Assembly (NCBI GenBank): GCA_016710095.1
Contig: JADJLL010000011.1
Coordinates: 59,792-123,791, forward strand
DNA from: Candidatus Eiseniibacteriota bacterium
Lineage (GTDB): Bacteria; Eisenbacteria; RBG-16-71-46
DNA: 64,000 nucleotides
Direction: 5' to 3'
Each line of letters opens with the position of its first letter. Within the stretch, counting starts at the first letter, position 1. Shown here one piece after another: positions 1 through 7,865 of the stretch. A program made the translations under genes and the position numbers. A model generated the notes under the pieces. That model made no database searches. It saw nothing but the letters and a program-made list of their open reading frames with translations, and was not told the origin of the DNA.

Positions 1-400
1 GGAACACGGCGTACGCGAACGACTGCACGATCGAGATGAGCACCGTGCCGTAGCGCGTGATCTGCGTGATCTTCTTCTGGCCTTCCTCGCCTTCCTTACG
101 CAGCTTCTCGAAGTACGGCACGACGGCGCCGAGGAGCTGGAGGATGATCGAGGACGAGATGTACGGCATGATGCCCAACGCGAAGATCGTCGCCTTGGAG
201 AACGCCTGCCCCACGAACATGTCGTACATGCCGAAGAGGGTGTTCGCCTGCGAACGGAACGCCGCGGTGAGGGCAGCCGCATTCACCCCCGGCGTGGGCA
301 CGTGCTCGCCCAGCCGGTAGATCACGAACAGGCCGAGCGTGAACAGAATCCGCCGGCGCAGTTCGGGTACCTGGAAGATATTGCGAAGCTTCTCGAACAT
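1..400 (-). CDS. secY: SecY translocase subunit (partial, N-terminal part)
   Basis: This is the first 133 codons of SecY, the pore subunit of the SecYEG protein-export channel in the inner membrane; the remainder lies left of the window. The ATG at 400 opens MFEKLRNIFQVPELRRR, the usual amphipathic N-terminus. It is followed by the first transmembrane segment, the plug loop, and a second segment with the family-typical PYISSSIILQ. The gene starts 7 bp after rplO, its standard place at the end of the spc operon. Its partner gene secE is also in this window at 26.1 kb. The visible part looks intact. Confidence 0.95.
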   Translation of the reverse strand, partial: MFEKLRNIFQVPELRRRILFTLGLFVIYRLGEHVPTPGVNAAALTAAFRSQANTLFGMYDMFVGQAFSKATIFALGIMPYISSSIILQLLGAVVPYFEKLRKEGEEGQKKITQITRYGTVLISIVQSFAYAVF

Positions 401-407
401 GTGTCGA

Positions 408-857
408 TCAGCCCTTGGGGTTCGGAGTTTCCAGCTTGCCGCCCGCCGCCTCGACCGCCTTCTTCGCGGCCTCGCTCGCGGCATCCACCTTGATGGTCAG
501 CGCCACCTTCAGTTCGCCACCGCCGAGGAGCTTGATCAGCCCCGGGCGACGGACGATGCGCTGAGCCTTCAGCCACGCTGCATCCACGATCGTTCCGGCC
601 GGAGCATCCACGAGGGAGCCGACGTTCACGACCTGGTACTCGACGCGCATGTGGTTCGTGAAGCCGCGCTTCGGCAGGCGGCGCTGGATCGGCATCTGCC
701 CGCCTTCGAACCACGCGGGAATCTTGCCACCAGAGCGCGCCTTCTTGCCCTTATGACCCTTGCCAGCAGTGCCGCCGAGACCAGTCGCAGCGCCCTTGCC
801 GCGGCGCTTCGGGTTCTTCGTCGAGCCCGCAGCCGGGTGAATGTTTCCGATGTTCAT
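408..857 (-). CDS. rplO: Large ribosomal subunit protein uL15
   Basis: L15 is a late-assembling 50S protein that binds 23S rRNA. The N-terminus MNIGNIHPAAGSTKNPKR followed by a Gly/Arg/Lys-rich tail (GKGAATGLGGTAGKGHKG) and a folded C-terminal half matches the family. I chose the ATG at 857, which has an AGGTGG Shine-Dalgarno five bases upstream and matches family starts. A GTG at 866, directly after the rpmD stop, would add three residues. With the chosen start the protein has 149 residues, a normal length. It sits between rpmD and secY in the standard spc order. Confidence 0.95.
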   Translation of the reverse strand: MNIGNIHPAAGSTKNPKRRGKGAATGLGGTAGKGHKGKKARSGGKIPAWFEGGQMPIQRRLPKRGFTNHMRVEYQVVNVGSLVDAPAGTIVDAAWLKAQRIVRRPGLIKLLGGGELKVALTIKVDAASEAAKKAVEAAGGKLETPNPKG

Positions 858-866
858 GTTGGCCAC

Positions 867-1052
867 CTAGTTGAGCTCCTCCACCTTCACCAGGTGGCGG
901 ACCTTGAAGACCATACCCCGGATCTGGGGCGTGTCGTTGTGTTCGACCGTGTGCTGCATCTTGCGGATGCCGAGCGCACGAACGGTGAGCGCCTGATCCT
1001 TCGGGTGACCAGAGGCGCTCTTCGTCTGGGTGATGCGAAGCTTACGCGCCAT
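867..1052 (-). CDS. rpmD: Large ribosomal subunit protein uL30
   Basis: L30 is a small 50S protein of 61 residues, the usual size for the bacterial short form. The sequence MARKLRITQTKSASGHPKDQ, the central LGIRKMQHTVEHNDTPQIRG and the C-terminal VRHLVKVEEL fit the ferredoxin-like L30 fold. Its ATG lies inside the last codons of rpsE (11-bp overlap), so translation is probably coupled. L30 is missing from several bacterial lineages, so its presence here is a minor taxonomic marker. Confidence 0.95.
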   Translation of the reverse strand: MARKLRITQTKSASGHPKDQALTVRALGIRKMQHTVEHNDTPQIRGMVFKVRHLVKVEELN

Positions 1053-1596
1053 TGGCCGAACCCTTTCCGAACAGCTCCGCCATCGTCGTGCCGCGCATCG
1101 CCGCCACTTCCGAGGGACGACGCAGACGCTTGAGACCGTCCACCGTCGCCTTCACGAGGTTGTGCGGATTGCGCGTGCCGAGGCACTTGGTGAGCACGTT
1201 CTGGACACCCGCCACCTCGAGCACGGCGCGCACGCCGCCACCCGCGATGACGCCCGTACCCGGCGAAGCCGGCTTGAGCAGCACGTTGCCCGCGCCGAAG
1301 TGGCCGAGGATCTGGTGCGGGATCGAGCCACTCTTCGTGACAGGGACACGGAACATGTTCTTCTTCGCCGCTTCGCCCGCCTTGCGGATGGCGTCGGCGA
1401 CTTCGTTGGCCTTGCCCAGACCGACACCAACCCGGCCGTTCTGGTCACCGAGAGCCACGATCGCGTTGAACGAGAACCGCCGGCCACCCTTCACCACCTT
1501 GGCGCAACGGTTGACGTTGATCACGCGCTCCTGGAACTCGGACTTCGCCTCCTCCTGCTGACGCGGCTGACGGCGCTCACGCTGGGGACCCGCCAT
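1042..1596 (-). CDS. rpsE: Small ribosomal subunit protein uS5
   Basis: S5 is a 30S protein that helps decoding fidelity and mRNA unwinding at the entry channel. The 184-residue product shows the double-stranded RNA-binding N-domain (FQERVINVNRCAKVVKGGRR, then FNAIVALGDQNGRVGVGLGK) and the C-domain with GTGVIAGGGVRAVLEVAG. The ATG at 1596 is preceded by AGGAGG. The reading frame stays open 28 codons further upstream, but that stretch is Arg/Ser-rich and has no family similarity, so I exclude it. The gene ends inside the start of rpmD. Confidence 0.95.
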   Translation of the reverse strand: MAGPQRERRQPRQQEEAKSEFQERVINVNRCAKVVKGGRRFSFNAIVALGDQNGRVGVGLGKANEVADAIRKAGEAAKKNMFRVPVTKSGSIPHQILGHFGAGNVLLKPASPGTGVIAGGGVRAVLEVAGVQNVLTKCLGTRNPHNLVKATVDGLKRLRRPSEVAAMRGTTMAELFGKGSANGA

Positions 1597-1606
1597 TTCA
1601 GGCCTC

Positions 1607-1972
1607 CTAGAAGTTGAGACCGCCGGCGCGCGCGCCGTCGGCGAGCGCCTTGACGCGCCCATGGTAGAGATAGCCGCCACGATCGAAGGCCACCTGAGCG
1701 ATGCCCTTGTCCTTGGCGCGCTGCGCGAGCAGCTTTCCGACGGCGGTGCTGACGCTCACCTTGCCCTTGCCATCGACGAGAGACTTCACGTCGTCGCGGC
1801 TCGAGGCCTGCGCCAGCGTGACACCCTGCGTGTCGTCGATGATCTGGGCGTAGATGTGCGCCGAGCTCCGGAAGACCGACAGACGCGGACGCGCCTGCGT
1901 GCCCGACACCTTGTTGCGGATCCGGTAACGACGAATCCGGCGACGCTCGTACTTGTTGTGCTGTCCGCTCAT
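1607..1972 (-). CDS. rplR: Large ribosomal subunit protein uL18
   Basis: L18 binds 5S rRNA and with L5 forms the central protuberance of the 50S subunit. The 121-residue protein has the basic N-terminus (YERRRIRRYRIRNKV), the RPRLSVFRSSAHIYAQIIDD strand-helix core and the C-terminal FDRGGYLYHGRVKALADGAR that contacts 5S rRNA. Length and order (rplF-rplR-rpsE) are standard. The start overlaps the rplF stop by one base (TAATG), which suggests translational coupling. Confidence 0.96.
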   Translation of the reverse strand: MSGQHNKYERRRIRRYRIRNKVSGTQARPRLSVFRSSAHIYAQIIDDTQGVTLAQASSRDDVKSLVDGKGKVSVSTAVGKLLAQRAKDKGIAQVAFDRGGYLYHGRVKALADGARAGGLNF

Positions 1973-2508
1973 TATGCCGACCCCGCAGCCTTACCGGCCT
2001 TGCGACGGATGAACTCGCCTTCGTACTTGACGCCCTTACCCTTGTAGGGCTCGGGGGGACGGAACCCGCGAATGTTGGCCGCGACCTGGCCCACCTGGCA
2101 CTTGTCAGCGCCGCTGATCGTGAGGCGCGTAGGCGTCTCGACCTTGATGGTGATGCCGGCCGGCGTGTCGAAGTGAACCGGGTGCGAGAAGCCGAGCTGA
2201 AGCACCAGCTTCTGCCCGTCCATCTGCGCGCGGTACCCCGTGCCGACGATTTCGAGGGTCTTGCTGAAACCGGTGGAGACGCCCTGCACCATGTTCGCGA
2301 CCTGCGCGCGCATCGTGCCGAACATCGGATTGCGCGTGATCTTGTCCGAGGTGACCTGGACTTCCGCGCTTTCCACCTTCACATGAGTGCTCGGAAGGAT
2401 CGGATGCGAAAGCTCCGCCTTCGGGCCCTTCACCTTGACCTGCGTCTCATCCACCGTCACCGACACTCCGGCGGGGATGGCGACCGGTCGCTTACCCATT
2501 CTCGACAT
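1972..2508 (-). CDS. rplF: Large ribosomal subunit protein uL6
   Basis: L6 is a two-domain 50S protein near the sarcin-ricin loop and the factor-binding site. The 178 residues start MSRMGKRPVAIPAGVSVT and end with the C-domain signature RGFRPPEPYKGKGVKYEGE, which carries the conserved PEPYKGKG motif. A good AGGAGAG ribosome site precedes the ATG at 2508. It lies between rpsH and rplR as in most bacteria, and there is no sign of truncation. Confidence 0.96.
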   Translation of the reverse strand: MSRMGKRPVAIPAGVSVTVDETQVKVKGPKAELSHPILPSTHVKVESAEVQVTSDKITRNPMFGTMRAQVANMVQGVSTGFSKTLEIVGTGYRAQMDGQKLVLQLGFSHPVHFDTPAGITIKVETPTRLTISGADKCQVGQVAANIRGFRPPEPYKGKGVKYEGEFIRRKAGKAAGSA

Positions 2509-2519
2509 GTCGCCTCTCC

Positions 2520-2918
2520 TTACCAGATCTGGGCGACGAGCTCGCCGCCGAGGCCCGCTTCGCGAGCCTCGCGGTCCGTCATCAGCCCGCGGGACGTGGA
2601 CAGCATCGAAATACCGAGACCACCCATGACGCGCGGAATGTTGTCCTTACCCACGTACACACGGCGGCCAGGCTTGCTGATCCGCTTGATGCCCGTGATG
2701 ACGGGCGTGTCGTCGTTCGTGTACTTCAGGTAGACGCGCAGGACACCCTGCTTGGTGTCTTCGATGGTCTTGAAGTTGTTGATGAAGCGCTCGCGCAGGA
2801 GAACCTTCGCGATTTCCGTCTTCATGTTCGACGCGGGGACATCCACCTTGCGGTGCTTCGCGCCGATCGCGTTGCGGATGCAGGTGAGAAAATCCGCGAC
2901 GGGATCACTGACCGACAT
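2520..2918 (-). CDS. rpsH: Small ribosomal subunit protein uS8
   Basis: S8 is a primary 16S rRNA-binding protein and, in some bacteria, the translational repressor of the spc operon. The 132-residue product starts MSVSDPVADFLTCIRNAIGA and ends with the conserved STSRGLMTDREAREAGLGGE. A GGAGG site lies just upstream of the ATG at 2918. An upstream ATG in the same frame would add nine atypical residues and is rejected. A 140-bp gap separates it from rpsN. Confidence 0.96.
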   Translation of the reverse strand: MSVSDPVADFLTCIRNAIGAKHRKVDVPASNMKTEIAKVLLRERFINNFKTIEDTKQGVLRVYLKYTNDDTPVITGIKRISKPGRRVYVGKDNIPRVMGGLGISMLSTSRGLMTDREAREAGLGGELVAQIW

Positions 2919-3058
2919 GTACGACCTCCATGAACCAGCGTCCAACGAAGCGATGGCCTCGTTGCAGCCTGATTCGTGCGTTCCTCGCGGAACGCGGTGT
3001 ATGCGCCCCCCTCAGGGAGCGACGTGTCGCGCGGGCCGAGTGGCGCCGCGCGGATATG

Positions 3059-3244
3059 TCACCAGCTGGACTTGACGACGCCCGGGATCTGACCCGACAG
3101 CGCCAGCTCACGGAAGCAGATACGGCACATGCCGAAGTCCCGCAGGAAAGCGCGCGGGCGTCCACAACGGTGGCAGCGATTGTATCCGCGCACCTTGAAC
3201 TTCGGAGTCGCCTTCCACTTCTCGATCTTGGACTTCTTCGCCAC
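3059..3244 (-). CDS. rpsN: Small ribosomal subunit protein uS14, zinc-binding type
   Basis: S14 belongs to the head of the 30S subunit. This is the short 61-residue form with an intact zinc ribbon: CHRCGRPRAFLRDFGMCRIC gives two CXXC pairs spaced by 12 residues. It ends with the conserved SGQIPGVVKSSW. The longer zinc-free paralogue is not in this window. The gene lies 21 bp after rplE and ahead of rpsH, the normal spc position. Confidence 0.96.
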   Translation of the reverse strand: MAKKSKIEKWKATPKFKVRGYNRCHRCGRPRAFLRDFGMCRICFRELALSGQIPGVVKSSW

Positions 3245-3265
3245 GGAAAAGTCTCCTCGCCCTGA

Positions 3266-3928
3266 CTAGCGCTGACGGAACGGCATGCTCATGAGCCGGA
3301 GCAGTTCGCGGCCCTCTTCGTCGGTCTTGGCGGTCGTGACGATGGTCACGTCCATGCCTCGCACCTTACCCACCTTCTCGATGTTGATTTCCGGGAAGAT
3401 GATCTGCTCCGTGAAACCCGCCGAGTAGTTGCCCCGGCCGTCGAACGAGCGCGGCGAGAGCCCTCGGAAGTCGCGAATACGCGGGACCGCCACGTTGATC
3501 AGGCGATCGTAGAACTCGTACATCCGCGCGCCGCGGAGCGTGACCATGCAACCGATGGGCAGGCCCTGGCGCAGCTTGAAGTTCGAGATGGCCTTCTTGG
3601 CCTTGCGGACAGAGGGGCGCTGGCCGGCGATCTGCGCCAGCTCGTTCACCGCGATGTCCATGTTCTTCACGTCGACCGTCGCGTCGCCCACACCCATGTT
3701 GAGGACGATCTTCACGAAGCGAGGGGCCTGCATGACGCTCGTGTACTCGAACTTCTTCATCAGTTCGGGGAGCGCCTTCTCTTCCCAATGCTTCGCGTAG
3801 CGGGTCTTCGCGCCGAGGCTCTGCGGGCGGGCCTCGATGACGTCGAACGTCACGTTGCCACCGCCGCGAGCACCCTTGGCTTCGGCCTTGCCGACCTTGC
3901 CACCCTTGCTCTTCTTCTCGTCAGCCAT
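3266..3928 (-). CDS. rplE: Large ribosomal subunit protein uL5 with a basic N-terminal extension
   Basis: L5 binds 5S rRNA and contacts the P-site tRNA. The core from about residue 40 on is typical: VKIVLNMGVGDATVDVKNMD, then the AISNFKLRQGLPIGCMVTLR region and IIFPEINIEKVGKVRGMDVT. The protein is 220 residues against about 180 in most bacteria, because of an extra Lys/Gly/Ala-rich N-terminal stretch (roughly residues 1-40) ahead of the family start. The extension is in frame and uses similar codons, so it is probably real. The spacer before it (towards rplX) is unusually structured. Confidence 0.94.
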   Translation of the reverse strand: MADEKKSKGGKVGKAEAKGARGGGNVTFDVIEARPQSLGAKTRYAKHWEEKALPELMKKFEYTSVMQAPRFVKIVLNMGVGDATVDVKNMDIAVNELAQIAGQRPSVRKAKKAISNFKLRQGLPIGCMVTLRGARMYEFYDRLINVAVPRIRDFRGLSPRSFDGRGNYSAGFTEQIIFPEINIEKVGKVRGMDVTIVTTAKTDEEGRELLRLMSMPFRQR

Positions 3929-3941
3929 CGAACAGTGATCT

Positions 3942-4040
3942 CCAGGGTCCCTGCCCGAACGTTCCCGCGACCCTGGTGCCTGGGAACATCCGTCCCGCCA
4001 CGAGGGCGGGCTTCACGTCCGCGCGATTACCGCGCGGACG
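3942..4040 (-). promoter_or_regulatory. Structured spacer between rplX and rplE
   Basis: The 125-bp gap between rplX and rplE contains several inverted repeats. An outer pair is CCAGGGTC (3942-3949) with GACCCTGG (3969-3976). It competes with GTTCCC (3961-3966) and GGGAAC (3982-3987), since the segments overlap. A CCCGCC/GGCGGG hairpin lies at 3994-4010, and a perfect 10-bp stem CGTCCGCGCG/CGCGCGGACG with loop ATTAC at 4016-4040. No U-run follows, so this is not a simple terminator. It may be a ribosomal-protein feedback site or a processing site; that role is inference. Confidence 0.4.
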
Positions 4041-4053
4041 AACGATTCGTGTG

Positions 4054-4380
4054 TCAGTCCTGCTTGCCGACCGGCTCGCCCGTCGCGCGAGAAACGCGCT
4101 CGCGCTTGCCTTCCTTCGTCACGCGCGTACCGACACGCACGCCCTTGCCGGCCTTCGCGTCGAACAGCATCACGTTGGAGATGTGCACCGGCGCTTCCTT
4201 CTCCAGGATGCCGCCCTGCTGGCCCTGACCGCGGGCCTTCGTGTGACGCTTGACGAAGTTCACCTTCTCGATGATGACGCGGTTCTTCTCGGCGTCGACG
4301 CTGAGCACACGGCCCGTCTTGCCCTTGTCGTCACCCGCGATCACCACGACGGTGTCGCCCTTGCGGATCTTCAGTCCCAT
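4054..4380 (-). CDS. rplX: Large ribosomal subunit protein uL24
   Basis: L24 is an assembly-initiating 50S protein with a KOW motif. The 108 residues begin MGLKIRKGDTVVVIAGDDKG, the KOW core, followed by GKTGRVLSV and the basic loop VNFVKRHTKARGQGQQGGI. Normal length is just over 100 residues. The start codon shares one base with the rplN stop (TGATG), so the two are probably translationally coupled. The long in-frame extension upstream of this ATG is a shadow of rplN. Confidence 0.95.
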   Translation of the reverse strand: MGLKIRKGDTVVVIAGDDKGKTGRVLSVDAEKNRVIIEKVNFVKRHTKARGQGQQGGILEKEAPVHISNVMLFDAKAGKGVRVGTRVTKEGKRERVSRATGEPVGKQD

Positions 4381-4748
4381 CAGATCACCTCCGGAGCCAG
4401 CGAGATGATCTTCATGAACTGCTTCTCGCGAAGCTCGCGCGCGACGGGCCCGAAGATGCGGGTGCCACGCGGCTCCTTGTCGTTGTTGATCAGCACCACG
4501 GCGTTCTCGTCGAAGCGGATGTACGAACCGTCCTTGCGGCGGACTTCCTTCACCGCACGAACGACCACCGCCTTGGCGACGTCGCCCTTCTTCACCTGGG
4601 CGCCGGGGATGGCGTCCTTCACGGACACGACGACGATGTCGCCGAGGCGTCCATAACGCTTGTGATGACCGCCGAGGACCTTGATGCACTGGGCACGCTT
4701 GGCGCCCGAGTTGTCCGCGACGGTGACCATGGTACGAAGCTGAATCAT
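4380..4748 (-). CDS. rplN: Large ribosomal subunit protein uL14
   Basis: L14 sits at the subunit interface and forms bridges with 16S rRNA. The 122-residue protein is a textbook match: MIQLRTMVTVADNSGAKRAQ at the N-terminus, then VVRAVKEVRRKDGSYIRFDE and the C-terminal FGPVARELREKQFMKIISLA. Start and length are the family standard. It is followed without a gap by rplX and preceded by rpsQ. Confidence 0.97.
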   Translation of the reverse strand: MIQLRTMVTVADNSGAKRAQCIKVLGGHHKRYGRLGDIVVVSVKDAIPGAQVKKGDVAKAVVVRAVKEVRRKDGSYIRFDENAVVLINNDKEPRGTRIFGPVARELREKQFMKIISLAPEVI

Positions 4749-4766
4749 TTCGGTCTCCTCGCGGTC

Positions 4767-5054
4767 TTACTTGGCCCGTTCGACGAATTCGACGAAGCGC
4801 CAGCGCTTGTCCTTGGAGATCGGACGCGTCTCCATGAAGCGGATGGTGTCGCCGATGCGGCATTCGTTGTTCTCGTCGTGCACCTTGAACTTGGTGCGGC
4901 GACGCACATAGCGCCCGTACGTCTCGTGCTTGACCAGACGCTCGATGGACACGACCACCGTCTTGTCCATGCGATCGCTGACCACCTTGCCGACGCGGGT
5001 CTTCCTGCGATTGCGAGCGGCCGTAGCCGCCTTATCCGTCGTTTCCGTCGTCAT
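4767..5054 (-). CDS. rpsQ: Small ribosomal subunit protein uS17
   Basis: S17 is an OB-fold protein that binds 16S rRNA early in 30S assembly. The 95 residues include the diagnostic RKTRVGKVVSDRMDKTVVVS and HETYGRYVRRRTKFKVHDE segments, and the C-terminal ETRPISKDKRWRFVE. A Thr/Ala-rich stretch of about 15 residues precedes the core. It lies between rpmC and rplN in normal order. Confidence 0.96.
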   Translation of the reverse strand: MTTETTDKAATAARNRRKTRVGKVVSDRMDKTVVVSIERLVKHETYGRYVRRRTKFKVHDENNECRIGDTIRFMETRPISKDKRWRFVEFVERAK

Positions 5055-5076
5055 GTCGTCTCAGGGGCGCGCCGCG

Positions 5077-5283
5077 TCAAGCGGTCGCGCGCTCCTTCTC
5101 CTTCAGCACCGTGAGGAGGCGCGCCATTTCGCGACGGCTCTCGCGGATCTTCAGCGGGTTGTCGAGCTGCTTCATGGTGTTCCGGAACTGGAGGTTGAAC
5201 AGTTCCTCGCGCAACTCGGAGACGCGGCTCTTGATTTCGTCCGCCGTCATCTCACGGAACGAAACGGCCTTCACGTGGGACAT
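5077..5283 (-). CDS. rpmC: Large ribosomal subunit protein uL29
   Basis: L29 is a small helical protein at the 50S polypeptide exit, part of the docking site for trigger factor and SRP. The 68 residues start MSHVKAVSFREMTADEIKSR and show FNLQFRNTMKQLDNPLKIRE, the conserved helical hairpin. I chose the ATG at 5283, which has GGAGGAG eight bases upstream inside the end of rplP. A GTG at 5289 in the same frame would add two residues. Confidence 0.95.
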   Translation of the reverse strand: MSHVKAVSFREMTADEIKSRVSELREELFNLQFRNTMKQLDNPLKIRESRREMARLLTVLKEKERATA

Positions 5284-5285
5284 GT

Positions 5286-5708
5286 TCACTCTCCTCCCAG
5301 TTCGTGCCGCTCGAGGAAGCGCGTCTTGATCGGAAGCTTCGACGCTCCCAGTTCGAACGCCTGACGAGCGAGATCCTTCGAGATGCCTTCGATCTCGAAC
5401 ATGACGCGACCGGGCTTGATCACGGCGACCCAGAACTCGGGCGCGCCCTTACCCTTACCCATTCGCGTTTCAGCCGGCTTCTTGGTGACCGGCTTGTCCG
5501 GGAACACCCGGATCCACACCTTGCCGCCACGCTTGATCTGGCGCGTGATGGCGACACGAGCAGCCTCGATCTGGCGGCTCGTCACCCACGCCGGCGCCAA
5601 AGCCTGGAGTCCGAACTCGCCGAAGGCGATGCTCGAACCACGGTAGGCCTTGCCATTGCGGCGGCCGCGGTGCGTCTTGCGGTATTTGACTCGCTTCGGC
5701 ATCAACAT
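5286..5708 (-). CDS. rplP: Large ribosomal subunit protein uL16
   Basis: L16 organises the A-site region of the 50S subunit and binds 5S and 23S rRNA. The 140-residue protein begins MLMPKRVKYRKTHRGRRNGK and carries the conserved FGEFGLQALAPAWVTSRQIE and KGKGAPEFWVAVIKPGRVMF segments. Length and start are the family standard. It is 14 bp after rpsC, and its last codons contain the rpmC ribosome-binding site. Confidence 0.97.
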   Translation of the reverse strand: MLMPKRVKYRKTHRGRRNGKAYRGSSIAFGEFGLQALAPAWVTSRQIEAARVAITRQIKRGGKVWIRVFPDKPVTKKPAETRMGKGKGAPEFWVAVIKPGRVMFEIEGISKDLARQAFELGASKLPIKTRFLERHELGGE

Positions 5709-5722
5709 GGTCGCGAATCTCC

Positions 5723-6382
5723 TTACTTCGAAGCCGCGGCCGTGGTGGCCGGCTGCTTGTCGAGCACTTCACCGTGGAACATCCACACCTTCACGCCGCA
5801 CGTGCCGTAGGCAGTGTTGGCGGTCGCGCGGGCGAAATCGATGTCCGCGCGCAGGGTGTGCAGGGGCACACGGCCTTCACGATACGTTTCAAAGCGGGCC
5901 ATTTCCGAACCACCGAGACGGCCCGTGCAGTTGATACGAATGCCCTGAGCGCCGGCGCGCATGGAGGAGGCGATCGCCTTCTTCATGGCACGGCGGAAGG
6001 ACACGCGCTGCTCGAGCTGCTTCGCGATGTGCTCGGCGACGAGCTGCGCGTCGAGATCGGCACGCTTGATCTCTTCGATGTTCAGCTGAACCTGCTTGCG
6101 GGTCAGCTGCTTCATTTCTTCCGAGAGCTTGTCGACCTGCTCACCCTTGCGGCCGATCACGAGGCCCGGGCGGGCCGTCCTGATGCCGATGGTGATCTTC
6201 TCGCCCTTGCGCTCGATGGTGATCTTGGAAATGCCGGCCTGGTAGAGACGCTTCTTGAGGTACCGCTTGATCAGCAGGTCCTCCTTCAGCATCTCGGCGT
6301 ACCCGCGCTTGGCGAACCAGCGCGAGTCCCAGGTCTTCACGATCCCCAGGCGCAGACCGATCGGATGGGTTTTCTGTCCCAT
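5723..6382 (-). CDS. rpsC: Small ribosomal subunit protein uS3
   Basis: S3 lines the mRNA entry channel of the 30S subunit. The 219-residue product starts MGQKTHPIGLRLGIVKTWDS. It has the KH domain with GLVIGRKGEQVDKL (the GXXG loop) and the C-terminal domain with GIRINCTGRLGGSEMARFE and TAYGTCGVKVWMF. It ends in a short Ala/Thr-rich tail. Start, length and position between rplV and rplP are all standard. Confidence 0.97.
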   Translation of the reverse strand: MGQKTHPIGLRLGIVKTWDSRWFAKRGYAEMLKEDLLIKRYLKKRLYQAGISKITIERKGEKITIGIRTARPGLVIGRKGEQVDKLSEEMKQLTRKQVQLNIEEIKRADLDAQLVAEHIAKQLEQRVSFRRAMKKAIASSMRAGAQGIRINCTGRLGGSEMARFETYREGRVPLHTLRADIDFARATANTAYGTCGVKVWMFHGEVLDKQPATTAAASK

Positions 6383-6385
6383 GGA

Positions 6386-6721
6386 CTACTCCTTCGTGGC
6401 CACGGTCACGGAGACGTGGCTCGTGCGCTTGAGAATCGGCGTCGCACGCCCCTGGGCGCGCGGCAGCCAGCGCTTCATGGTCGGACCAGCACCCACGCGC
6501 GCTTCCTTCACATACAGATTCTCGGTACGCGCCTGACGAGTGTGCTTCGCGTTGGCGATCGCCGAAGCGAGCACCTTCTCGATGATGCGCGCACCGTTCT
6601 TGGGCGTGAACTTGAGCGTGACCAGAGCCTGCTCGGCGTCCAGTCCACGGATCAGACCGAGGATCTGGTTGCACTTGCGGGGCGTGATCCGAACGAATCG
6701 CTGAATCGCAGTGGCTTCCAT
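6386..6721 (-). CDS. rplV: Large ribosomal subunit protein uL22
   Basis: L22 lines the peptide exit tunnel with its extended beta hairpin. The 111 residues begin MEATAIQRFVRITPRKCNQI. The hairpin region is visible as VGAGPTMKRWLPRAQGRATP, and the end reads TSHVSVTVATKE. Changes near the hairpin tip cause macrolide tolerance in other species; the tip here (QGRATPI) looks ordinary. It lies between rpsS and rpsC with 3-bp spacers. Confidence 0.96.
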   Translation of the reverse strand: MEATAIQRFVRITPRKCNQILGLIRGLDAEQALVTLKFTPKNGARIIEKVLASAIANAKHTRQARTENLYVKEARVGAGPTMKRWLPRAQGRATPILKRTSHVSVTVATKE

Positions 6722-6724
6722 GGC

Positions 6725-7012
6725 TTACTTCCCAGGCGCTTCGGCCTTGGCGGCCTTTTCAGTGTGACCACGGAACACGCGCGTCGGAACAAACTCGCCG
6801 AGCTTGTGACCGACCATGTTCTCGGTGACGTAGATCGGGATGAACTTGTTGCCGTTGTGCACCGCGAGCGTGTGGCCCACGAACTCCGGCAGCACCGTGC
6901 AGCGCCGCGCCCAGGTCTTGAGCACACGCTTCTCGCCGCTTCGGTTCAACCCCTCGATCTTCTTGACCAGGGAGTCGACGACGTACGGCCCCTTCTTGAT
7001 TGAACGTGCCAT
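6725..7012 (-). CDS. rpsS: Small ribosomal subunit protein uS19
   Basis: S19 is a 30S head protein next to S13. The 95 residues begin MARSIKKGPYVVDSLVKKIE and contain the invariant VGHTLAVHNGNKFIPIYVTE and MVGHKLGEFVPTR. The ATG at 7012 is the family start. The frame stays open further upstream, but that part is a shadow of the end of rplB. The C-terminal tail TEKAAKAEAPGK is slightly longer than usual. Confidence 0.96.
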   Translation of the reverse strand: MARSIKKGPYVVDSLVKKIEGLNRSGEKRVLKTWARRCTVLPEFVGHTLAVHNGNKFIPIYVTENMVGHKLGEFVPTRVFRGHTEKAAKAEAPGK

Positions 7013-7026
7013 GTCTCGTCTCCCCG

Positions 7027-7852
7027 TTACTTCTTCCGGCGGCGCACGATGAGCGAATCGCTCAGCTTGCGCTTCCGGGTCTTGAGTCCCTTGGTGCCCT
7101 TGCCCCACGGCGAGACCGGGTGACGGCCGCCGGAAGTCTTGCCTTCGCCGCCGCCCATCGGGTGGTCGACCGGGTTCATGGCGACACCGCGTACGTTGCC
7201 CAGCTTGCCGCGCCAGCGATTGCGGCCCGCCTTGCCGTACGAGATGTTCTCGTGTTCGAGGTTACCGACCTGACCGATCACGGCGCGGCAGTTCACGTGG
7301 AACTTCCGGACTTCACCCGACGGAAGACGCAGCTGCGCGTAGTCGCCGTCCTTCGCCATCAGCTGGCAGAAGGCGCCGGCCGCCCGCGCGATGCGCGAGT
7401 TGCGGCCAGGGTAAAGCTCGACGTTGTGCACGTTCGTGCCCACCGGAATGCCGCGGAGCGAAAGGCAGTTGCCGTTCGCGATGTCGGCATTCGGCCCGGA
7501 CATCACCTTGTCTCCGACCTTCAGGCCGTCGGGCGCCACGATGTAGCGGCGCTCGCCGTCCATGTAGTGGAGCAGGGCGATACGGGCAGAGCGGTTCGGA
7601 TCGTACTCGATGCTCGCGACCTTCGCGGCGACGTTGTCCTTGTCGCGACGGAAGTCGACGATGCGGTAGCGCTGCTTGTGGCCGCCACCGATCCAGCGCA
7701 TCGAGATGTGACCATAGTTGTTGCGCCCACCGGTCTTGTAACGACGCTCCGTGAGCGACTTGACCGGCTTGCTGCGCGTCAGCTCCGAATAGTCCGGCAT
7801 CACCGTATGCCGGAGAGTCGGAGTGATCGGGCGGAAATTTCTTCAGACCCAT
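7027..7852 (-). CDS. rplB: Large ribosomal subunit protein uL2 (frameshifted near codon 7)
   Basis: L2 is essential for peptidyl-transferase centre assembly. The ATG at 7852 gives MGLKKF, then the frame breaks. Removing one base of the CC/GG run at about 7832-7834 restores RPITPTLRHTVMPDYSELTR, joined to the long correct frame that runs to 7027. The body is typical: RVASIEYDPNRSARIALLHY-like segment, RGVAMNPVDHPMGGGEGKT near the C-terminus (active-site loop) and PWGKGTKGLKTRKRK. An essential gene present once here cannot be null, so the extra base is most likely a sequence error. Confidence 0.93.
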
Positions 7853-7865
7853 CGGTCTTCCCTCG

